A stretch of DNA of 64,000 bases from Anaerotignum propionicum (lineage in GTDB: Bacteria; Bacillota; Clostridia; Lachnospirales; Anaerotignaceae). Both the position numbers and the translations under genes were made by a program. The notes beneath the pieces were generated by a model. The model was not told the DNA's origin, made no database searches, and saw only the letters and a program-made list of their open reading frames with translations. The stretch is taken from positions 372,001 through 436,000 of the forward strand of contig NZ_JANGAD010000002.1 in assembly GCF_024461735.1 (NCBI RefSeq), read 5' to 3'. How positions within the stretch are numbered: position 1 is the stretch's first letter; every line of letters starts with the position of its first letter. Positions 1-7,936 of this stretch are shown here, in pieces.

Positions 1-1
1 A

Positions 2-403
2 AAAGTGAAGGAAGCGGGCATGGTTCTTTCTATGACTATCATTTCGGGCTTAGGCGGCAAGAAATATTGGAAAGAGCATGCTTTGAGTAGTGCAAGAGTG
101 ATTTCTGCAATCAAACCTGAATTTGTTGGTTTCTTGACTTTAATGGTAGAGCCAGGGACAGAAATGTATGACCAAGTGGGAAGAGGGGAGATAGACCTTT
201 TGAATCCCCAAGAGGTTTTGGATGAAACGGAGTTGTTTATTCGTAATGTAGATGCTGAGGGTACCGTTTTTCGATCCAATCATGCCTCAAACTATACTGC
301 ATTGGCAGGCACGTTAAATGGTGACAAAGATAAAATTTTGGCGCAGATTGAAACCAGTCGCCGTCGGAGCACATTCCGTCCCGACAGCTACAGAGGAATC
401 TGA
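2..403 (+). CDS. Radical SAM protein, C-terminal part
   Basis: This frame is open from the first bases of the window, so only the last ~133 residues are present and the CxxxCxxC iron-sulfur motif lies outside. The remaining part looks like the end of a COG1032-type radical SAM protein: it has the stretch GFLTLMVEPGTEMY and the late motif FRSNHASNYTALAGTLNGDK, which in this family closes the barrel before a short helical tail. The GTG at position 5 is probably an internal codon, not the start. The substrate cannot be told from the fragment. The next gene follows after 24 bases, so the two may be co-transcribed. Confidence 0.75.
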   Translation, partial: KVKEAGMVLSMTIISGLGGKKYWKEHALSSARVISAIKPEFVGFLTLMVEPGTEMYDQVGRGEIDLLNPQEVLDETELFIRNVDAEGTVFRSNHASNYTALAGTLNGDKDKILAQIETSRRRSTFRPDSYRGI

Positions 404-427
404 GCTTGCAGGTAAGGAGTAGGTAAT

Positions 428-1234
428 ATGGCATGGCTGGGATTTGTCACCTTGATGACAATATATTGGTGTTTTTTTCTTTCCGTTGTTTCAGGCAGAT
501 GGAGATGGCTTGTAATATGTATTTGGCTGATGCCTATTTTTGCAATGACCATTCATCATGAAAACAGTGGTGCTGAAATAAATGGTCTGATGGTATTGAT
601 CTGTATTGTAATGTTTCTGGTCTGCAGACATGGCTTGTTGGATGTAAAACTATGGAATACAAGGGTTAGAAAACGGCACAATATTTTGTTCGGTTTGTTA
701 TATTGCATTTTGTTTGCCATGTTTCTATATTCTTTCGCTCAGGCACAGATTCATGGTTATATGTTGAATATTCAGGGCTGGAAAAGTGACCGTGGCATTG
801 TATGGACGATGCTGCTTACCATAACCCCGATGCTTGCCATAAATTGGTTTTTCACCAGAATGGTATTTACCACAATTGAAAGACTTTATTGCAAAAAAAA
901 GGAACTAACCCTTCTTTCTTGTCGATTTTATATTGCCAATGAAAGTGGCGTAGAAAAGGGAATTGGAAAAGGTTATTTTTTAGAAGGCATTCAAAATGGA
1001 GTGACCTATTATTTCAGAATGACTCGCCGTACCTATTATATGCTGAAAAATGAGGCGGTGCTTAAGCTGCAACTAAAGGTGGGGCTTTTTGGCGGACACT
1101 ATGTAACAGAATTGGATTCTGCTCAATATTTAAAGCAAATAGGAAAAAATGACCGACGGGATGCAAGACTTGGCATTGCAGGATGTATTCTCGTTGCGAT
1201 ATGTGGCATTTGGCTTTATTGGTTTCGGATGTAA
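428..1234 (+). CDS. Multi-pass membrane protein of unknown function
   Basis: This 268-residue protein is not recognised. It has about five hydrophobic segments in its first 150 residues (near 1-22, 26-42, 53-70, 85-104 and 128-148). A more polar stretch of ~100 residues follows, containing the aromatic-rich GVTYYFRMTRRTYYML, and a final hydrophobic segment lies at ~249-266. The start is ATG with AAGGAG about 10 bases upstream. A strong terminator follows, so it ends the transcript that carries the radical SAM gene. The mid-protein polar domain suggests a sensor or carrier, but nothing supports a specific function. Confidence 0.75.
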   Translation: MAWLGFVTLMTIYWCFFLSVVSGRWRWLVICIWLMPIFAMTIHHENSGAEINGLMVLICIVMFLVCRHGLLDVKLWNTRVRKRHNILFGLLYCILFAMFLYSFAQAQIHGYMLNIQGWKSDRGIVWTMLLTITPMLAINWFFTRMVFTTIERLYCKKKELTLLSCRFYIANESGVEKGIGKGYFLEGIQNGVTYYFRMTRRTYYMLKNEAVLKLQLKVGLFGGHYVTELDSAQYLKQIGKNDRRDARLGIAGCILVAICGIWLYWFRM

Positions 1235-1287
1235 AGGGAACTGTCATATATCAACCCGTTCCATAACATAATATAAGTAAAAAATAG

Positions 1288-1346
1288 AAAAGCCTGAATT
1301 GTATCGGTACTTAAGTAACTTGCTGCCGTGAATTCAGGCTTTTTTT
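1288..1346 (+). terminator. Rho-independent terminator after the membrane protein
   Basis: A perfect 10-bp inverted repeat, AGCCTGAATT at 1291-1300 and AATTCAGGCT at 1331-1340, is flanked by A-rich sequence upstream and a T run downstream. The loop is about 30 bases, which is long for a terminator. Confidence 0.75.
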
Positions 1347-1473
1347 GTGGTTTATCATATCTCATGATTTTTCGTAAAGGCTAAAAAAAGATTTTTTTGC
1401 TTGTCATTCTTTCTAAGGAAAAAGCATGGATTTTCTCTCTCTTTCATATGCTGAAAGGGGAGGAAGTGAGCGT

Positions 1474-2394
1474 ATGGCAAAGAAGCTTTTGGGAATCCTA
1501 TTGGGATATATTATATTGGCAGTCATTCTTTTACCCTTGCTGATAACTTTGCTTTGGGGAGGTTTCTCTAAAGAAGAAGTGAAAGAAGCAAAAAAATTGG
1601 TTCGTATTGAAGATGTTTTTTCGCCAGAGCTTGAAGACTATATTGTAGGTGTAGTATCTGCGGAGATGCCTGCCTCCTTTCCTGAGGAGGCATTAAAGGC
1701 TCAGGCTGTGGCTGCTCGTACATATCAAGTGCGCAAGATGCAAGAAGTAGGAACCGACCGAGTGATTTATGATGTAGGACAAGCTTATAATTCTGTTGCA
1801 GAACAAAAGAAAAAATGGGGCGCAAATTATATTGAAAATGCAAATAAAATCAGAACGGCAGTAAAGGAAACCCAAGGGGAAATCATGGTATATGGTGGAG
1901 AGCCGATATTGGCTGTTTTTCATGCCCAGAGTGCAGGTAAAACGGAGGCCTCAGAAAACGTATGGACCAGTGCATTGCCTTATTTAAAAAGTGTGGATAG
2001 CGAAGAAGATAAGAAAGCGCCAAATAATGAATACACCTGTACACTTTCCGCAAAAGATGTTTGGAATAAATTGTCCGCATTTGGAAAGCTGAGTCAAAGC
2101 GAGGCAGAACTCAGCTTTAGCAATATAGAGAGATCAGACGCAGGGTATATTCAAAATGTAAGGGTTGGTGGAATGAACTTAACGGGCTTGCAGGTTCGTC
2201 AGGCTCTGGGACTGCGCAGTGCCAATTTTCAGGTGGAGCGCAAGGGAGATAGTTTTGTTTTTGTAACCCATGGTTATGGACATGGTGCAGGGATGAGCCA
2301 ATATGGAGCTTCTTTTTTAGCTCAGGAAGGCATGGATTATCGGGAAATATTATGTCATTATTATCAGGGGATTTCATTTGAAAATATTGCATAA
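1474..2394 (+). CDS. spoIID: Stage II sporulation protein D (SpoIID)
   Basis: SpoIID is the membrane-anchored lytic transglycosylase that, with SpoIIM and SpoIIP, remodels peptidoglycan during engulfment of the forespore. The product is 306 residues: an N-terminal membrane anchor at ~4-27 and then the SpoIID/LytB domain. The signature SAEMPASFPEEALKAQAVAA is present and includes the glutamate that is catalytic in this family. The C-terminal YGHGAGMSQYGA is also present. An upstream in-frame ATG at 1426 exists, but AAGGGGAGGAAG at 1454-1465 places the start at 1474. The next gene, 43 bases on, is a LytM-domain protein, which is the usual partner arrangement. Confidence 0.93.
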   Translation: MAKKLLGILLGYIILAVILLPLLITLLWGGFSKEEVKEAKKLVRIEDVFSPELEDYIVGVVSAEMPASFPEEALKAQAVAARTYQVRKMQEVGTDRVIYDVGQAYNSVAEQKKKWGANYIENANKIRTAVKETQGEIMVYGGEPILAVFHAQSAGKTEASENVWTSALPYLKSVDSEEDKKAPNNEYTCTLSAKDVWNKLSAFGKLSQSEAELSFSNIERSDAGYIQNVRVGGMNLTGLQVRQALGLRSANFQVERKGDSFVFVTHGYGHGAGMSQYGASFLAQEGMDYREILCHYYQGISFENIA

Positions 2395-2437
2395 AAGCCA
2401 AAAAGGCTGGCAAGAATAGCCTTGGAGGTGCATTATT

Positions 2438-3130
2438 ATGAAGAATAAGAATAAAAGAACAGCAATGTGGACCGCAACAATTTGTGGTTGCCTGTGCTTA
2501 TTGGCGGTTGGTGCAGGAGTAGTTTGGCAAGCTATGGATTATAAAGAGGCAGTACCGCCAACCTCACAATACCAGGCAAATGCAGGCCCTGAAAATGCGT
2601 TACAACCTGTTACAATGGCACAAACCCCTACTGTAGAGGAGACCAAGAATCAGAAAAAGGCGAGCGGGACACCTGCTGATCAGCAGACACCTGCACCGAA
2701 GGCCACATCACCTTCCGCCCCTGTTTTTAGCTATCCTGTAAAAGGGGAAATTGTAATGCCTTATAGTGTAGATAGTGCAATTTATGATCCTACGCTAAAT
2801 CAGTATCATACCAATGCCAGTGTAAGTATCTCAGCAGCGGCAGGTGACCCTGTGCAGGCGGCGGAAAATGGAACTGTAAAGGAAATTATCAAGGATGAAG
2901 AAAAGGGTACAAGTTTGGTTATCGAGCATGAAAACGGGTGGCTGACTACATACAGTCAGCTGGCAGAGGATATTTCCGTTAAAGTCGGTGAAGCTGTAGA
3001 AAAGGGACAAGCAATTGGCACTGTAGGTGAACCTACAAAATATACCATTGCTTTAGGTAGTCATGTTGAATTTGCGGTTGCAAAGGATGGGGAACCCGTT
3101 GACCCTGCAAAAGCGGTTCAAGACGAATGA
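2438..3130 (+). CDS. spoIIQ: Degenerate LytM/M23 protein, SpoIIQ-like
   Basis: The 230-residue protein has an N-terminal transmembrane segment (~9-30), a Pro/Thr/Ala-rich linker (~40-95) and a C-terminal LytM (M23) fold from ~97. Only part of the catalytic set is kept. His124 and His209 are present, but the Asp of the HxxxD motif is Ser128, the His of the YxHL motif is Gln174, and the second His of HxH is Glu211. Zinc-dependent hydrolysis is therefore unlikely. This matches the structural role of SpoIIQ, which joins SpoIIIAH across the intermembrane space of the engulfed forespore. The position directly after spoIID supports that reading. The start has GGAGGTG 8 bases upstream. Confidence 0.8.
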   Translation: MKNKNKRTAMWTATICGCLCLLAVGAGVVWQAMDYKEAVPPTSQYQANAGPENALQPVTMAQTPTVEETKNQKKASGTPADQQTPAPKATSPSAPVFSYPVKGEIVMPYSVDSAIYDPTLNQYHTNASVSISAAAGDPVQAAENGTVKEIIKDEEKGTSLVIEHENGWLTTYSQLAEDISVKVGEAVEKGQAIGTVGEPTKYTIALGSHVEFAVAKDGEPVDPAKAVQDE

Positions 3131-3249
3131 AATTCCTAATTTGGAAAGAAAATTATGTAAAAAAACAATTTTTTACAAAAATGCCTTTACGAATATTTAG
3201 AAAACAGCTACAATGAACGGTAGGAAGCTGTTTCCAAAGATAGGGGGGT

Positions 3250-3777
3250 ATGGATATGCAACGTTTTTCTATCTTAAAAGGAGATATCGTAAAGGCAAAA
3301 ACCGATGCGATTGTGAATGCGGCTAACACGTCCCTTTTGGGGGGCGGTGGTGTAGACGGCGCAATTCATCGAGCCGCCGGTGCAGAGCTTTTAGCTGAGT
3401 GCAAAACCCTTGGCGGATGCAAAACCGGTGATGCAAAAATTACAAAGGGCTATAAACTCAAAGCGAAGTATGTGATTCATACGGCGGGGCCTATTTGGAG
3501 AGGTGGGAAATGGAACGAGGACCAGTTGCTGAAAAACTGCTATGAAAACTCGTTACAACTTGCCAAGGAGAATGGTGTGAAGACCATTGCTTTTCCATCT
3601 ATCAGTACAGGGGTGTACTGTTTTCCTGTGGAGCGGGCGGCAAAAATTGCGGTAAAAACTATATGCGATTTTTTGAAGACCGACACTTTCTTTCAACAGG
3701 TGCTTATGATTTGCTTTGATGAAGATACCAAAGAGATATATTTAAATGCGCTAAAAGAATACAGCGAAAAAAGCTGA
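3250..3777 (+). CDS. Macro-domain ADP-ribose hydrolase (YmdB-like)
   Basis: This 175-residue protein is a single macro domain that binds ADP-ribose and its derivatives. Members of this group remove the acetyl group from O-acetyl-ADP-ribose or the ADP-ribosyl group from proteins. The signature GDIVKAKTDAIVNAANTSLL lies near residues 11-30, followed by the glycine-rich GGGGVDGAIHRAAG loop and the late loop STGVYCFP, which wraps the phosphates. It is a monocistronic gene with its own terminator. No sirtuin or ADP-ribosyltransferase gene lies nearby, so the substrate remains open. Confidence 0.92.
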   Translation: MDMQRFSILKGDIVKAKTDAIVNAANTSLLGGGGVDGAIHRAAGAELLAECKTLGGCKTGDAKITKGYKLKAKYVIHTAGPIWRGGKWNEDQLLKNCYENSLQLAKENGVKTIAFPSISTGVYCFPVERAAKIAVKTICDFLKTDTFFQQVLMICFDEDTKEIYLNALKEYSEKS

Positions 3778-3814
3778 TATTTTGCTTTACAGCATATTTA
3801 AACTAGATTTTTTG

Positions 3815-3846
3815 GCGGACAGCGATAGGGCTGTCCGTTTTTTTGT
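3815..3846 (+). terminator. Terminator after the macro-domain gene
   Basis: CGGACAG (3816-3822) and CTGTCCG (3831-3837) form a 7-bp stem with an 8-base loop, followed directly by a T run. Confidence 0.9.
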
Positions 3847-4673
3847 TTTTCAAACCAAAGCAATGTTTTTTATAGAGTAACAGAAAGCATTATTTATATG
3901 CAAGTTTGGGTAATGATTTTGTTATAAAACCATGAATAACTTAATGCACGAATTTATGAATCATTCGTGTAGAAAATTGCTGTTTTTTGATAATTTCAAA
4001 TTTCCAAAAAATGTATGTTCTTAAAGAACATCTAAATGATTTTTGCTGAGTTGATGAGTCTTTCAGGCTCCATAGGTCACAGGATGCAAATGATGCCCGA
4101 ACAGAGGAAAAAAGAGTTATGTTGAGTCGATGTTGAATCCCACAAATCTCCGATTTGTGGACAATGTGGAAATCTATATCGTTTTTTCCACAATAAAAAG
4201 CCTTTAAATCTAAGTTATACACAAAGTTATACACATTATCCACAGGCAAAACTAGGTATAACCTGTAGAAAAATCCATCTTGTGTCTGATTTTGTCAAAA
4301 GGAAAAAATCCATATTTTTTGACAATAAGTTGGAAAATTCGAAAGGTTTACAGCATAAGCACGTTTTTTTGTAAACCGAACGAGGGGATTGTGCACTATC
4401 TTTTCATAAATTGAAATAAAAGCTATGAGTGGGAAGGTAAAAAAGTAACAAGAAGTTTACTCTATTTGTTTATTATTTAGAAAATTATAGAACAAAATAT
4501 TATATATTAAATAAAATTAGAAAATTTTGTTTTTTTTGGTTTTAGAAAGAGGACTTTTTCTTTTTAGGACGAATTATAATACATATAAAAGGGTAGCCTT
4601 TTATAAGCTCCTCTTTCAAAAAAGAGGAAGGAACAAAGATCCTATCTTTGGATCACGAAGGGAGTTGTTTTTT
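3847..4673. other. AT-rich intergenic region upstream of hpf
   Basis: This gap holds no convincing gene. It has the DnaA-box cluster described separately and two clear hairpins: TTGTCAAAA (4292-4300) with TTTTGACAA (4317-4325), and GGTTTACA (4345-4352) with TGTAAACC (4370-4377). From ~4440 to 4570 the sequence is almost pure A/T and ends in a perfect TATAAT (4575-4580) that lacks a good -35 box. The hairpins could belong to an RNA upstream of hpf, because an RNA class (raiA motif) is known to sit near this gene in Firmicutes. I could not match its consensus by eye. Confidence 0.6.
4184..4244 (+). promoter_or_regulatory. Cluster of DnaA boxes
   Basis: Three sites match TTATNCACA exactly within 30 bases: TTATACACA (4215-4223), TTATACACA (4227-4235) and TTATCCACA (4236-4244). 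A fourth, TTTTCCACA at 4184-4192, fits the relaxed TTWTNCACA. A fifth, on the other strand at 4156-4164 (TTGTCCACA), has one mismatch. The first two start 12 bases apart and the second and third are directly abutted. This is unlikely to be oriC, because dnaA, dnaN and rpmH are absent and the genes on both sides point the same way. A DnaA-titrating or DnaA-regulated site is the better reading. Confidence 0.7.
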
Positions 4674-5219
4674 ATGGTATATAACATCATCGGAAAGAAC
4701 ATTGACGTATGGGACAAGACAAAGGAATCAGTTGAGCGTAAGATGGATCGCATTGAAAAGCTGTTTCCCCAGGATGCAGCAGCTACGATTACCCTAAGTC
4801 TGGAAAAACTTGTTTCAACCGTAGAAGTGACGATTCCTATGAACAAAAGACTGATTCGTGCAGAGGTAAGTGATTCAGATATGTCGGCTGCAATGGACAA
4901 AGCCGTAGATATTCTGGAGTCTCAAATTGTACGTTACAAAAAACGTATGCGCACAAGGGTACGTCAGAACGGTGAGAGCCAAATGGAGGAATATCGTGCA
5001 ATTCTAGTTCCTGAAACCAGTTTGGATGAAGAACCATTGTTCAAAATTGAGAAGGTAAAACATTTTGAAGTAAAACCCATGGATGCTGAAGAAGCAGTGA
5101 TGGAAATGGAGTTGATTGGTCACAGTTTCTTTGTTTTCAGAAATGGAGAGACAGACGAGTTAAATGTTGTTTATAAAAGAAAAAATGGTTCTTATGGCTT
5201 GATTGAACCGGAATTTTAA
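4674..5219 (+). CDS. hpf: Ribosome hibernation promoting factor, long form
   Basis: The 181-residue product is a long-form HPF, which pairs 70S ribosomes into inactive 100S dimers in stationary phase. The N-terminal RaiA-fold domain starts MVYNIIGKNIDVWD and binds the mRNA/tRNA channel of the 30S subunit. After a linker, the C-terminal dimerisation domain includes VKHFEVKPMDAEEAVMEMEL and ends YGLIEPEF, as is usual in the family. Start codons further upstream are in frame, but GAAGGGAG at 4657-4664 and the family N-terminus fix ATG 4674. In Bacillus hpf is followed by secA and prfB; here the same order holds with extra genes between. Confidence 0.95.
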   Translation: MVYNIIGKNIDVWDKTKESVERKMDRIEKLFPQDAAATITLSLEKLVSTVEVTIPMNKRLIRAEVSDSDMSAAMDKAVDILESQIVRYKKRMRTRVRQNGESQMEEYRAILVPETSLDEEPLFKIEKVKHFEVKPMDAEEAVMEMELIGHSFFVFRNGETDELNVVYKRKNGSYGLIEPEF

Positions 5220-5248
5220 TAAGAAGTTTGGGTGATTTTCACCTATGG

Positions 5249-5276
5249 AGGGTGTCGACATTGTCGACACCCTTTC
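5249..5276 (+). terminator. Terminator after hpf
   Basis: GGGTGTCGACA (5250-5260) and TGTCGACACCC (5262-5272) form an 11-bp inverted repeat with a GTCGAC core, followed by TTT. In RNA the central bases must open to form the loop. Confidence 0.8.
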
Positions 5277-5399
5277 TCAAATTAAGGAGTCCGCTATGTG
5301 TTGATTTTTTATGTTATGAACCGAGAAAAAACTCGAATTAATATATGGATTATGATATGATGAAGAACGTAAGATTGGGAAACATAATGGAGGACAGAT

Positions 5400-5987
5400 A
5401 TGGCAAAATTATATTTTAAATATGGCGTGATGGGGAGCTCAAAATCAGCACAAGCTTTGATTACCAAATTCAATTATGAAGAGCAGGGCATGGGGGTATG
5501 GCTGATTAAACCCGCAAATGATACCAGAGATGGTATGGAAATCGTTCGCAGCCGCATTGGTCTGGAGGAAAAGGGAGACGCCTTTGGGCAGGAAGCTGAT
5601 TTATTTCGTGTATTTCAAGAGCGGGAAAAGGAATTTTATGAGGTAATTATTGTTGACGAGGCTCAATTTTTAGCACCAAATCAAGTGGAGCAACTGCGAG
5701 ATATTGTGGATATTTATAACGTTCCTGTCCTGTGTTTTGGACTTAGAACGGATTTTCGTACAAAGCTGTTTCCCGGTAGTGCAAGATTGCTGGAGCTGGC
5801 AGACTCTATTTCAGAGTTGAAAACAATTTGTGCTTGTGGCAGAAAAGCTGCTGTAAATGCCAGATTAGACCAAGAGGGTAATGTGCTTACCCAAGGGGAA
5901 CAAGTTTTTTTGGGCGGAAACGAAAGCTATCGCCCCATGTGCTATCGTTGTTGGAAAAAGGCAATTCAAAAGGAGACTGAAAAATGA
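5400..5987 (+). CDS. tdk: Thymidine kinase
   Basis: Thymidine kinase transfers phosphate from ATP to thymidine in nucleoside salvage. The 195-residue length and layout fit the type II enzymes: an N-terminal P-loop, IIVDEAQFL (Walker B and catalytic region), and a C-terminal lasso domain with zinc cysteines in CACGRKA and CYRCW. The P-loop reads GVMGSSKSAQAL, with Ser14 where most type II enzymes have Gly in the GKS/GKT motif. This looks like a subfamily variant rather than damage, since the rest is intact. GGAGGAC precedes the ATG. The next gene overlaps by 4 bases (ATGA), so both are translated from one message. Confidence 0.93.
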   Translation: MAKLYFKYGVMGSSKSAQALITKFNYEEQGMGVWLIKPANDTRDGMEIVRSRIGLEEKGDAFGQEADLFRVFQEREKEFYEVIIVDEAQFLAPNQVEQLRDIVDIYNVPVLCFGLRTDFRTKLFPGSARLLELADSISELKTICACGRKAAVNARLDQEGNVLTQGEQVFLGGNESYRPMCYRCWKKAIQKETEK

Positions 5988-6553
5988 CAGAGCAGGAGTT
6001 TTTCGATTTTATTCATACAGCGGAAAATCTAAAAAATAATACCCGTCACTCCGTTACAAGCCAAGGCAGGCCAGAGAGTGTGGCAGAGCATAGCTGGCGT
6101 GTATCGCTAATGGCTCTTTTGCTGGAGGATGAAATTGCGGGAGCAGATTTTAACAAAATTATACGGATGTGTATTCTCCATGATTTGGGAGAGGCAATTA
6201 CAGGTGATATACCCTCATTTTTAAAAACCGAGGCAGATTCTGCCCATGAGGATCAGGTGGTTTTCCGCTTGATGGATACACTACCTCAACCACAAAGGAA
6301 TAAATGTAAAGTTTTGTTTGAGGAAATGTTGGCGCTAGAAACAAAAGAAGCCAAAATTTATAAGGCTTTGGATAAGCTTGAGGCAGTCATTCAGCATAAT
6401 GAGGCGCCCCTTAGCAGTTGGTTACCCTTGGAATACGAATTAAACCAAACATATGGGACGGAAGAGGCTCAAAGGGCAGATGAGGTTATTATGGGTTTGC
6501 GTTTGGCGGAAATAGAGCGTACCAAAAAGAAAATTGAGACAGAACGTGCATGA
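5984..6553 (+). CDS. HD-domain nucleotidase-like hydrolase (YfbR family)
   Basis: This 189-residue protein belongs to the COG1896 HD family, whose best-known member YfbR is a 5'-deoxynucleotidase. The metal-binding residues are visible: His in VAEHSWRVSLMALLL, the HD pair in CILHDLGEAITGDIP, and a downstream Asp. The translational coupling with tdk (4-base overlap) supports a role in deoxynucleotide balance, with the kinase making dTMP and the hydrolase removing excess monophosphates. That link is inference. It overlaps the upstream reading frame of ktrB as well, so tdk, this gene and ktrBA probably share a transcript. Confidence 0.88.
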   Translation: MTEQEFFDFIHTAENLKNNTRHSVTSQGRPESVAEHSWRVSLMALLLEDEIAGADFNKIIRMCILHDLGEAITGDIPSFLKTEADSAHEDQVVFRLMDTLPQPQRNKCKVLFEEMLALETKEAKIYKALDKLEAVIQHNEAPLSSWLPLEYELNQTYGTEEAQRADEVIMGLRLAEIERTKKKIETERA

Positions 6554-6576
6554 GCTTAAGAAAGGGGAATGTATTT

Positions 6577-7926
6577 ATGGGAAAGGAACAAAAAATACAT
6601 TTGCGCCTCTCAAATCTGCAAATTGTTGCTTTGGGATATTTTTTTGTGGCAATTGTAGGGACAGTTCTTCTTTTGCTTCCCATTTCTTCTTCTGCTGGGG
6701 AAAAAACCACTCTCCTAGAGGCGCTGTTTACAGCCGTTTCTGCATCCTGTGTAACAGGGCTTGTTTTGGTTGATACCAGCACACACTGGACGTTGTTTGG
6801 TCAACTTGTTATATTATTGCTGATTCAGGTAGGCGGAATGGGATTTATGACAATTGGCATTCAGTTTTTGCTATTGGTTAGGCATAAAGTTAGCTTGCGT
6901 GAGCGGGAAGTTATGGTAGAGAGCATCAATGCCTCCAAATTAGGTGGCATAGTAGATTTGACGAGTAAAATTTTTAAGTGGACACTTTTGTTTGAAGGGA
7001 TAGGCGCAGGATTGTTGGCAATCCGTTTTATCCCAGAGTTTGGACTAAAAAAAGGACTGTTTTACAGTATTTTTCATTCTGTATCTGCTTTTTGCAATGC
7101 AGGGTTTGATTTGATTGGAATAAAGAGACCTTTTGATTCCCTAGTTTCGTATTCCAACGATTTATTAATCAATGGTACATTGATGCTATTAATTATCATT
7201 GGGGGTATTGGTTTTTTTGTATGGGACGATGTGAATACTCATGGCTTTCGTTGGAAGCGGTATAGCTTGCATACAAAAATTGTACTGACATTCACCGCTG
7301 TTTTGGTGATTGGCGGAGGATTGCTATTCTTTTTATTAGAAAGCAGAGCAACAGGGGCAGGTATGGGTGTAGAGGAACGGGTTTTAACAGCGTTGTTTCA
7401 GTCTGTCACCTGCCGAACGGCTGGGTATAATACCATTGACACAGGGGCTATGAGCGAAGGAAGCAAGATGCTCTCTATGCTTTTGATGTTCATTGGCGGC
7501 AGTCCGGGATCAACCGCGGGAGGCATTAAAACAACAACCCTGGCTGTATTCATTTTGTACACTGCATGTGGCATTAAGAGAGAAGGACGAGCAACTGTTT
7601 ATGGAAGAACCCTTTCTGGGGATTCCATTGAAAAGGCGGTTTCTATTTTTACCATTAGTTTGGGGCTGGCCTTAACAGCAACTTTGTTTATCTGCGCTAT
7701 GCAGCCACTGGCTGGAATTGATGTACTGTTTGAGGTGTTTTCAGCCTTGGGTACTGTGGGTCTCACTACAGGGATCACCAGAGAATTAACACCTGCCAGT
7801 GCTTACGTTATCGCAATATTGATGTTTTTAGGGCGGGTAGGCAGTGTATCCTTGGCAACAGCCTTGTTGGAGAAAAAGGCTAGGCCTCCTGTGACATCAC
7901 CGGAAGAAAAAATAATGATTGGGTAG
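6577..7926 (+). CDS. ktrB: Potassium uptake channel subunit, TrkH/KtrB family
   Basis: KtrB is the membrane pore of a K+ uptake system gated by the cytoplasmic RCK protein KtrA. The 449-residue product has four membrane-pore-membrane repeats with selectivity-filter segments at SCVTGLV, FCNAGFD, CRTAGYNT and GTVGLTTG. The central gating loop, GGSPGSTAGG, is also clear. An ATG at 6550 overlaps the preceding stop, but it has no ribosome binding site. AAGAAAGGGGA at 6558-6568 fits the ATG at 6577, giving the usual short N-terminus. ktrA follows directly, which identifies the pair as Ktr rather than a lone TrkH. Confidence 0.93.
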   Translation: MGKEQKIHLRLSNLQIVALGYFFVAIVGTVLLLLPISSSAGEKTTLLEALFTAVSASCVTGLVLVDTSTHWTLFGQLVILLLIQVGGMGFMTIGIQFLLLVRHKVSLREREVMVESINASKLGGIVDLTSKIFKWTLLFEGIGAGLLAIRFIPEFGLKKGLFYSIFHSVSAFCNAGFDLIGIKRPFDSLVSYSNDLLINGTLMLLIIIGGIGFFVWDDVNTHGFRWKRYSLHTKIVLTFTAVLVIGGGLLFFLLESRATGAGMGVEERVLTALFQSVTCRTAGYNTIDTGAMSEGSKMLSMLLMFIGGSPGSTAGGIKTTTLAVFILYTACGIKREGRATVYGRTLSGDSIEKAVSIFTISLGLALTATLFICAMQPLAGIDVLFEVFSALGTVGLTTGITRELTPASAYVIAILMFLGRVGSVSLATALLEKKARPPVTSPEEKIMIG

Positions 7927-7936
7927 GGTGAGAGAT

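Noticed and set aside
3955-3973. 13-base identity (TGAATCATTCGTG) between 3955-3973 and 58198-58212
   Set aside because: It is too short to separate from chance, and the flanks do not align with the dispersed repeat.
4100-4600. Possible chromosomal origin at the DnaA-box cluster
   Set aside because: dnaA, dnaN and rpmH are absent and genes on both sides of the cluster run in the same direction, which is not expected at an origin.
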